64,000 nucleotides of DNA from Microbacterium testaceum StLB037 (GTDB lineage Bacteria > Actinomycetota > Actinomycetes > Actinomycetales > Microbacteriaceae), in contig NZ_VTQH01000002.1 in NCBI RefSeq assembly GCF_008763945.1, positions 690,717 through 754,716 of the forward strand. Reading direction: 5' to 3'. The notes under the pieces are model-generated. The model saw nothing but the letters and a program-made list of their open reading frames with translations. It was not told the DNA's origin and searched no databases. Within the stretch, counting starts at the first letter, position 1. Each line of letters starts with the position of its first letter. The translations under genes and the position numbers were made by a program. Shown here piece after piece: positions 57,883-64,000 of the stretch.

Positions 57883-58740
57883 ATGACCCGGTCCGACGAT
57901 GCCCGCGCCGAATTCGCGGGGTTCCTGCGCAGCAGGCGAGCGCGCTTGCGCCCCGCCGACGTGGGCCTGCCCGAGGGTACGCGGCGCCGGGTCGCCGGTC
58001 TTCGCCGCGAAGAGGTCGCCCAGCTCGCCGGGGTGGGCCTCACCTGGTACACCTGGCTCGAGCAGGGACGCCCGATCGCGGCCTCCGCACAGGTGGTCGC
58101 CGCCATCGCCCGCGCCCTCCGCCTCAGCGACGACGAGCGCGACCACCTCTTCGCCCTCGCCGATCTCCCCGCGCCCGACCGCGAGGCGCGGCAGTGCGTG
58201 GACGCGACCCACCTCGACCTCCTCGAGAAGCTCCTCCCCTACCCGGCCGCCGTTCAGACCGCGCGCTTCGACATCCGCGCTTACAACCGCGCCTACCGGT
58301 ACCTCTTCGATGACCTCGACGACCTGCCGGCCGACCGCCGTAACTGTGCCGTGCTGCTGTTCACCGACTCCGAGTGGCAACGCTCGCACGTCGACCTCGA
58401 CCACGCCCAACGGCGCATCGCGGCACGCCTGCGGGCCGCGTACGGCCGTCACCACGAGGAGCCCTCGTGGCAGCGGTTCATCGCCGAGCTCGAAGAGGAG
58501 TCCCCGCGCTTCGCCGAACTGTGGCGCCTGGGCGACGTCGGCGGCGAACGCAACGCGAACAAGCACCTCGTGCACGCCCGCGTCGGCGAGCTGCACCTCG
58601 AGATGTCGAGCCTGTGGATCGACGACGGGCTCGGCTCGCGCGTGGTGTGGTTCTCGCCCCGCGACACCGAGACCGCTTCGCGCCTGGAACGCCTCACGGC
58701 CGAGAACCCGGCCGAGGCCTTGATCAGCGCGGTGGCCTGA
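57883..58740 (+). CDS. XRE-family regulator with MmyB-like ligand-binding domain
   Basis: A 285-residue regulator. The N-terminal helix-turn-helix (about 12-85; RREEVAQLAGVGLTWYTWLEQGR) is followed by an MmyB-like PAS-related domain (ARFDIRAYNRAYRYLF; ESPRFAELWR). Relatives bind fatty acids or other small hydrophobic ligands. It likely regulates the divergent MFS pump through the sites at 57780-57812. ATG 57883 has a strong GAGGAGGG. Confidence 0.9.
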   Translation: MTRSDDARAEFAGFLRSRRARLRPADVGLPEGTRRRVAGLRREEVAQLAGVGLTWYTWLEQGRPIAASAQVVAAIARALRLSDDERDHLFALADLPAPDREARQCVDATHLDLLEKLLPYPAAVQTARFDIRAYNRAYRYLFDDLDDLPADRRNCAVLLFTDSEWQRSHVDLDHAQRRIAARLRAAYGRHHEEPSWQRFIAELEEESPRFAELWRLGDVGGERNANKHLVHARVGELHLEMSSLWIDDGLGSRVVWFSPRDTETASRLERLTAENPAEALISAVA

Positions 58741-58800
58741 CGTCCTCGCGCGCGGGCAGAACCCTCCCGAGGCGGCGGGTTCCCGGCATCCCGTGTCGCT

Positions 58801-60075
58801 TCAGGAGAGGGGCTTGAGTTCCAGCGTCTCCGGTGTCGTGTCGAGACCGACCGTCGCGAACGACGCGTAGCCGTCGGCGGCCGAGCGCTCGAGCAGGGCC
58901 TTCATGTTCTTCGCCCGCTGTTCGACGCGCACGCGCGCTCCATCGGCGATGAGCGCCGTCTTGAGCGAGAGCAGCCGCGCGAAGGGCACGTCACGGTCGT
59001 GCACGAGCACGACGGCCCGCTCGCCGTCGGCGCCGGTCTCGGGAAGGAGGTCGACGAGGCGCTCGAAGCCGATCGAGAAGCCCACCGCCGGCACCTGCTG
59101 GCCGAGGAACCGCCCGATCATGCCGTCGTAGCGGCCCCCGCCACCGAGGGAGTAGTCGACGCTCGGGTGGGCGAGCTCGAAGATCGTGCCGGTGTAGTAG
59201 CCCATGCCGCGCACGAGGAACGGGTCGAAGACGAGCGGCACCACGCCCCCGCGCGCCGCGGCGACGGTGTCGCCGAGGTCGACGAGGTGGGCGATGACCT
59301 CGTCCGGCATGCCATCGGGCAGCGCGGCGCGGATGCCGGCGTCATCGAACGAGGGGTCCGCCGCGGGTCGGTCCAGGTACGCCGCGAAAGAGTCGACGGC
59401 GCGCGCGCTCACGCCGCGGTCGCGGAGTTCGGCGACGACGCCCGAGGGGCCGATCTTGTCGAGCTTGTCGATCGTGATGAGCACTCCGGGGCGCTCGTCG
59501 ACCGCGAAACCGAACACATCCAGCATCGCGTCGAGCGCCCGGCGGTCGTTGACGCGGATCGTGCCGCCCTCGAGCCCGAGCGCGTCGAGCACGTCGAGGC
59601 TGGCGGTCATCAACTCGGCCTCGGCCCGCGCCGAGGCGTCGCCGATGATGTCAATGTCGCACTGCATGAACTGGCGATAGCGCCCCTTCTGCGGGCGCTC
59701 GGCGCGCCACACCGGGGCGATCTGAATCGACCGGAACACCGTCGGCAGCTGCGCCCGATGCGTGGCGTAGAACCGCGCGAGGGGGACGGTGAGGTCGTAA
59801 CGCAGACCCAGGTCGGCCAACGCGGCGGGGTCCTCCGCTGCGGCGCGGATGCCCTCGGCATCCATCCCCCGCTTGAGGATGCTGAACGACAGCTTCTCGT
59901 TGTCGCCGCCGATCCCGGCGTGCAGGCGGTCGTAGTCCTCCATGACCGGGGTCTCGATCTCGTCGAAACCGTGGGCGCGGTAACGCTCGCGGATGACGGC
60001 GAGCACGCGCTCGCGACGGGCCTTGTCGGCGGGGAGGAAGTCGCGCATGCCGCGCGGCGGGTTCACGGATGCCAC
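58801..60075 (-). CDS. hisS: histidyl-tRNA synthetase
   Basis: A 424-residue class II synthetase. Motif 2 region RAERPQKGRYRQFMQCDIDIIG-like arginine/glutamine cluster, His-specific VLVHDRDVPFARL, and motif 3 GFSIGFERLV are present, with a C-terminal anticodon-binding domain (about 330-424). GTG 60075 follows -10-like AAGAAT at six bases, so it is probably leaderless; upstream in-frame sequence is unlike HisRS. Confidence 0.95.
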   Translation of the reverse strand: MASVNPPRGMRDFLPADKARRERVLAVIRERYRAHGFDEIETPVMEDYDRLHAGIGGDNEKLSFSILKRGMDAEGIRAAAEDPAALADLGLRYDLTVPLARFYATHRAQLPTVFRSIQIAPVWRAERPQKGRYRQFMQCDIDIIGDASARAEAELMTASLDVLDALGLEGGTIRVNDRRALDAMLDVFGFAVDERPGVLITIDKLDKIGPSGVVAELRDRGVSARAVDSFAAYLDRPAADPSFDDAGIRAALPDGMPDEVIAHLVDLGDTVAAARGGVVPLVFDPFLVRGMGYYTGTIFELAHPSVDYSLGGGGRYDGMIGRFLGQQVPAVGFSIGFERLVDLLPETGADGERAVVLVHDRDVPFARLLSLKTALIADGARVRVEQRAKNMKALLERSAADGYASFATVGLDTTPETLELKPLS

Positions 60076-60202
60076 GGGTCCATTCTTCCAGAGCCCTCCG
60101 GTGCCTCCGTCTCCCGGCGCCGCCCACCGCGCGAGATCGCACGATCCCGCCGAGATCACGCGCGACGACCACGCCGGAACGTGCCCGCTCGACCGGATCG
60201 TG

Positions 60203-60844
60203 TCAGCTCGCGCCGGCCTCCGTCGCGCGCACCTCGGCGCGCAATGCGCGCACGCGCTCGCGCAGCGCCCGTTCGGCATCCCACCCGCGCGTCCGCGCCA
60301 GGTGCACGAGCGTCAGCAGCGCGTCGCCGAGCTCCGCCTCGGTCTCCGGATCGGCCAGGTGGTGCGTCGGCGCGCAGACACCGACCTGCGCGGCCTTGCC
60401 CATCACCTTCTGCGCCAGAGCCAGCGCCGGCATGTGGTCGCTGACCCCGTCGAGCACGCTGGTTCGCTCGTTCTTCTCGGCCGCCTTCGCCGCGTTCCAG
60501 TGCACGAGCACCTCTTCGGGGGTGGATGCCACGGCATCCCCGAACACGTGCGGGTGCCGCCGCACCATCTTCTCGGTGAGCCCGCGCGCGACGTCGTCGA
60601 TGTCGAAGGGGTCGTCGGCGTCTCCCGCGGCGATCTCCGCGTGGAACAGCACCTGCCACAGCAGGTCGCCGAGCTCCTCGCGCAGGTCGGCGCGCGTGCC
60701 GGACTCGACCGCGTCGATGACCTCCGCGCTCTCCTCGACCAGGTAGGGCACCAGATCGCGGTGGTCGATCGTCTGCGTCCAGGCGCAGCGCTCGCGCACC
60801 GCCCGCATGGTGTCGGCTGCGTCCCGCAGGGCGTCGTCGCTCAC
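60203..60844 (-). CDS. mazG: MazG-family nucleoside triphosphate pyrophosphohydrolase
   Basis: A 213-residue NTP-PPase that clears aberrant or excess nucleotides. The metal-binding EExxE-x12-ExxD pattern appears as EESAEVIDAVES and LREELGDLLWQVLFHAEIA. Only one MazG domain is present (E. coli has two). GTG 60844 has GGAGGGA upstream; longer in-frame sequence is not conserved. The gene order eno-ftsB-DUF501-mazG region is typical of actinobacteria. Confidence 0.92.
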   Translation of the reverse strand: MSDDALRDAADTMRAVRERCAWTQTIDHRDLVPYLVEESAEVIDAVESGTRADLREELGDLLWQVLFHAEIAAGDADDPFDIDDVARGLTEKMVRRHPHVFGDAVASTPEEVLVHWNAAKAAEKNERTSVLDGVSDHMPALALAQKVMGKAAQVGVCAPTHHLADPETEAELGDALLTLVHLARTRGWDAERALRERVRALRAEVRATEAGAS

Positions 60845-61191
60845 GGTTCCTCCCTCCGCGGGGCCCGGTGGCACCGCTCGCCACGAGTATCTCCCGCGCG
60901 GGAGGTGCGGGCGCGTGCCGCGCTCCGGTGATTCGAGCGAGAGGCACTCGATTCCGCCGGTCTCTTCTCCGCGCACGGCGATCTTTCCGGAGTGCGGCAC
61001 GCCCTCCCCCGCCGACCCGCCCTGGCAGAGCGCCCGGGCGCCGGAGATTTCCGGATGCCACACCCCGCGACCCCGGATCACTACGGCCACCGCGGCCCGA
61101 TGCCGGAGAAAGTCCGGCGTCCGCCCCGCGAGACCGACGCATGCTGTTACACGTGAATTGTCGCGCCCCCGACGCCGATAATCTGGGGCGT
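60845..61191. other. 347-base gene-free stretch between mazG and ppc
   Basis: This divergent region holds the ppc promoter at its right end and several copies of CCGGA-containing inverted segments (61038-61055, 61100-61117), but no convincing gene, terminator or RNA motif is seen. Confidence 0.5.
61158..61184 (+). promoter_or_regulatory. promoter of ppc
   Basis: -35-like TTGTCG (61158-61163), 15 bases, -10 TAATCT (61179-61184), seven bases to GTG 61192: leaderless. Confidence 0.6.
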
Positions 61192-63864
61192 GTGCGTGAA
61201 CTGACCCCGACCGAGGCGATCGACCTCGTGGGCCGCTTCGAAGCCGGCCAGGAACTCCCCGAACAGATGCGTGCCGACGTGCGCCTGCTCGGATCGCTCC
61301 TGGGCCGTGTGCTTCAGGAGAGCGGCTCCCCCGGACTGTACGACGACGTCGAGCGGCTGCGCTCGGCGACGATCCAGGCCTACACCGACGAGACGCCCGA
61401 GGCGTTCGAGCGGGCCGCCGCCATCGCGGACGGCTTCTCGATCGAGCGGGCCGACGAAGTGGCCCGGGCCTTCACGGCCTACTTTCACCTCGTCAACCTC
61501 GTCGAAGAGCATCAGCGCGTGCGGGTGCTCCGCGAGCGCGGCGACCAGCCGTCTCGCAGTGGCATCCCCGACACCATCGCGAGCGCGTTCGAGCGCCTCT
61601 CCAGCGAGGTCGGCGAAGAGACGGCACTGGCCCGGCTGCAGGCGCTCCGCTTCCACCCCGTCTTCACCGCCCACCCCACCGAGGCCCGCCGTCGCGCCAT
61701 CTCGACGAGCATCCGGCGTCTGTCCGAACTCCTGTCCGAGCACGACAAGGCGTCGGAGGGCGGCGCCGAGAGCCGTCGCGCCGAGCGACGCATGCTCGAG
61801 GAGATCGACACGCTCTGGCGTACGGCCCCCCTGCGGCGCGAGAAGCCGTCCCCGGTCGACGAGGTCCGATCGGTCATGTCGGTCTTCGACGAGACGCTCT
61901 ATACCGCGGTGCCCCGTGTGTACCGCCGCATCGACGACATCCTCCAGGGCGAGAACGCGGGCTCCCGCGCGCCCATCGTGAAGCCGTTCGTGCGCGTGGG
62001 CTCGTGGGTCGGCGGCGACCGCGACGGAAACCCCTTCGTCACGGCATCCGTCACCCGCAAGGCGGCGGCGATCGCGAGCGAGCACGTGCTGCTCGGCCTC
62101 GAGCGCACGACCCAGCGCGTCGGACGAGGATTGACCCTGGATGCCGAGAGCACCCCGCCCAGCGACGCTCTCGTCGCGCTGTGGCACCGACTCCGCGCCG
62201 CCGATGAAGACGCCGCGGCCGAGATCGCCGAGCGCTCACCCGACGAGCCGCACCGCCGCATCATGCTGCTGCTCGCGCGCAAGATCGCCGCGACCCGCAC
62301 GCGCAACGCCGACCTCGCCTATCGCGACCCCGAGCACCTGCTGACCGACCTGCGCGTCGTGCAGGACTCGCTGGTCGCAGCCGGCGCCACACGCCAGGCG
62401 TACGGCGCCCTGCAGCGCCTCGTGTGGCAGGTCGAGACCTACGGCTTCCACCTCACCGAACTCGAGGTGCGCCAGCACTCGGCCGTCCACCGCAAGGTGC
62501 TCGAAGAGCTCCGCGCCGGTGGCGCTCGCAGCGAGCAGACCGACGAGGTGCTCGAGGTCTTCCGCTCGATCGCCTATGTGCAGGAACGTTTCGGGCCCCG
62601 CGCCGCCGGTCGCTACATCGTGTCGTTCACGCAGTCGGCGGAAGATCTGGCCAACGTCCACGAGCTCGCCTCGTACGCGATGGGACCGGGCGAAGAGCCC
62701 CCCGTGCTCGACGTCATCCCCCTGTTCGAGACGTTCGCCGACCTTCAGGCGGCCCCCGGCATCCTCGCCGAGATCGTCTCGCACCCCTCCTTCGTCAGCA
62801 GATTGGATGCCACGGGCCGCCGCCTCGAGGTGATGCTGGGCTACTCCGACTCGTCGAAAGACGTCGGACCCGTCGCAGCCAACCTCGCGCTCTACGAGGC
62901 GCAGGCCGAGATCTCCACGTGGGCACAGGCCGAGGGCATCGAACTGACGCTCTTCCACGGTCGCGGCGGTGCCCTCGGCCGTGGCGGCGGCCCCGCCAAC
63001 TCGGCCATCCTGGCCCAACCCCCGCACTCGGTCGACGGCCGTTTCAAGCTCACCGAGCAGGGCGAGGTCATCTTCGCCCGGTACGGCGACGCCGACATCG
63101 CGATGCGCCACATCGATCAGGTCGCGGCCGCCGTGCTCACGGCGTCCTCCCCCTCCATCGAACGCCGCAACCGCGGAGCCGCGGAAGCCTTCGCCGATGT
63201 CGCGAGCACGATGGATGTTGCCTCGCGCGAGCGCTTCTTCGCGCTCGTGAAAGCCCCCGGCTTCGCGCCGTGGTTCGCCACGGTCACGCCGATGGAGGAG
63301 CTCGGGCACCTGGCGCTCGGGTCTCGCCCCGCCCGGCGCGGGCTCTCGGTCGAGTCGCTGGAAGATCTGCGCGCGATCCCGTGGGTGTTCTCGTGGACGC
63401 AGGCCCGCATCAACCTCGCGGGCTGGTTCGGCCTCGGAACCGCCCTCGACGCCGTCGGCGACGAGCAGCGCCTCCGCGAAGCCTACGAGCAGTGGCCGCT
63501 GTTCCGGACGATGATCGACAACGTCGCGATGAGCCTGGCCAAGGCTGACGAGCGCATCGCGCGTCGCTACCTCGCGCTCGGCGACCGTCAGGACCTCGCG
63601 GAGCTCGTGATGGACGAGATGCTCCTCACCCGCTCCTGGGTCGAGCGCATCACCGGCGGCGAGCTCCTCGGCAACAAGCCCGTTCTGCAGCGCGCCGTGA
63701 AGATGCGCAGCCCGTACGTCGACGCGCTCTCGCTCCTGCAGCTGCGGGCCCTGCGCGCTCTTCGCGACGCGGATGCAGAGAACCCGACTCCGGATGCCGA
63801 ACACCAGCGCCTCCTGCTGCTCTCGGTGAGCGGCGTCGCGGCGGGTCTGCAGAACACCGGCTGA
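61192..63864 (+). CDS. ppc: phosphoenolpyruvate carboxylase
   Basis: An 890-residue anaplerotic enzyme making oxaloacetate from PEP and bicarbonate. Catalytic His lies in FTAHPTEARRR (about 157-167), GGDRDGNPFVT is the phosphate/bicarbonate site, and FHGRGGALGRGGG and KMRSPYVDALSLLQ are C-terminal active-site and effector regions; the protein ends in the expected AAGLQNTG. GTG 61192 is chosen from the leaderless promoter. Length is normal. Confidence 0.97.
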   Translation: MRELTPTEAIDLVGRFEAGQELPEQMRADVRLLGSLLGRVLQESGSPGLYDDVERLRSATIQAYTDETPEAFERAAAIADGFSIERADEVARAFTAYFHLVNLVEEHQRVRVLRERGDQPSRSGIPDTIASAFERLSSEVGEETALARLQALRFHPVFTAHPTEARRRAISTSIRRLSELLSEHDKASEGGAESRRAERRMLEEIDTLWRTAPLRREKPSPVDEVRSVMSVFDETLYTAVPRVYRRIDDILQGENAGSRAPIVKPFVRVGSWVGGDRDGNPFVTASVTRKAAAIASEHVLLGLERTTQRVGRGLTLDAESTPPSDALVALWHRLRAADEDAAAEIAERSPDEPHRRIMLLLARKIAATRTRNADLAYRDPEHLLTDLRVVQDSLVAAGATRQAYGALQRLVWQVETYGFHLTELEVRQHSAVHRKVLEELRAGGARSEQTDEVLEVFRSIAYVQERFGPRAAGRYIVSFTQSAEDLANVHELASYAMGPGEEPPVLDVIPLFETFADLQAAPGILAEIVSHPSFVSRLDATGRRLEVMLGYSDSSKDVGPVAANLALYEAQAEISTWAQAEGIELTLFHGRGGALGRGGGPANSAILAQPPHSVDGRFKLTEQGEVIFARYGDADIAMRHIDQVAAAVLTASSPSIERRNRGAAEAFADVASTMDVASRERFFALVKAPGFAPWFATVTPMEELGHLALGSRPARRGLSVESLEDLRAIPWVFSWTQARINLAGWFGLGTALDAVGDEQRLREAYEQWPLFRTMIDNVAMSLAKADERIARRYLALGDRQDLAELVMDEMLLTRSWVERITGGELLGNKPVLQRAVKMRSPYVDALSLLQLRALRALRDADAENPTPDAEHQRLLLLSVSGVAAGLQNTG

Positions 63865-63882
63865 GTCAGGACCCTCGGTGCC

Positions 63883-63915
63883 ACGCGCCGGCTCCCCTCG
63901 CGGGGGCCGGCGCGT
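63883..63915 (+). terminator. intrinsic terminator of ppc
   Basis: ACGCGCCGGC plus CCCC pair with GGGG plus GCCGGCGCGT (one bulged T), followed by TCTCTTTC. Confidence 0.8.
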
Positions 63916-63949
63916 TCTCTTTCGATATCACGTACCCCGGGTATGACGA

Positions 63950-64000
63950 AGCGCCGGTGTGCTCTCACCCGTGGTTTCGGGGTGGGAGCGCACCGGCGCT
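63950..64000 (-). terminator. large hairpin at window edge, probable terminator of an incoming minus-strand gene
   Basis: A stem of about 20 bp begins AGCGCCGGTG at 63950 and its partner ends at 64000 with two mismatches, loop about 10 bases. The gene it serves would lie past the window. Confidence 0.55.

Noticed and set aside
58759..58782. weak GAACCC/GGGTTC hairpin as terminator between the regulator gene and hisS
   Set aside because: The stem is short with a long loop and no T run.

Overview
The window is high-GC DNA (roughly 70% G+C by eye) with dense genes, many GTG starts, many 4-base start/stop overlaps and many leaderless transcripts. The gene content and order (ispH/xseA/xseB/DUF4245/fumC; phoH/uppS/trhA; DUF4307/greA; eno/ftsB/DUF501/mazG) are those of an actinobacterial core chromosome. 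Protein sequences look like the family Microbacteriaceae, most likely a Microbacterium; this is inferred from style, not from a search. There are no rRNA genes, insertion sequences, prophage or CRISPR arrays.

Layout. 1-6651: NAD de novo operon: NrtR-like Nudix regulator, nadA, nadB, nadC, a NifS-like cysteine desulfurase and a GT2 glycosyltransferase, with a candidate NrtR operator at the front. 6790-10418: divergent ABC and MFS exporters sharing two back-to-back promoters. 10560-17942: small Cys-tail protein, PfpI/DJ-1 protein, a flotillin-fpg unit, a zinc-ribbon protein, aldose epimerase, CsbD, a DD-carboxypeptidase-like protein and a lipoprotein. 17968-21335: ADP-ribosylglycohydrolase, a YefM/YoeB toxin-antitoxin pair with its operator, and three uncharacterised genes; 18907-21386 is the only stretch that looks accessory. 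21387-28787: ychF, methyltransferase, exonuclease, rmuC, a small membrane protein, glpX, fba and a MOSC protein. 28832-36166: SigL-type ECF sigma factor with zinc anti-sigma factor, a membrane protein, ispH, then divergently xseA-xseB-DUF4245-carbonic anhydrase-fumC. 36216-38284: a two-component system. 38582-43262: phoH, uppS, trhA, a small membrane protein, DUF4307 and greA. 43528-49539: AI-2E transporter-ilvA, an AlkX/YcaQ-like DNA glycosylase, lemA, an unusual tRNA and NDH-2. 49536-55314: S8 protease, DUF501, ftsB, eno, O-methyltransferase and a CtaG-like protein. 55398-63864: SGNH hydrolase, MFS pump with its XRE/MmyB regulator, hisS, mazG and ppc.

The main novelty candidate is a dispersed promoter motif: [A/G]TGTCGGAG, eight bases, then a TAnnnT-type -10. 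It lies upstream of seven transcription units: two exporters, a methyltransferase, rmuC, the AlkX-like glycosylase, DUF501/S8 protease/ndh and the MmyB-type regulator. It closely resembles the RecA-independent DNA-damage promoter that PafBC uses in mycobacteria. I read it as a DNA-damage/xenobiotic regulon, which is an inference. Other leads are the GGATGCC heptamer (about 100 copies counted by eye), a tRNA with a UAA anticodon but a short variable arm, a SigL-type autoregulatory promoter that fixes the sigma-factor start, palindromic intergenic hairpins, and a carboxypeptidase lacking the Asn of its SxN motif.
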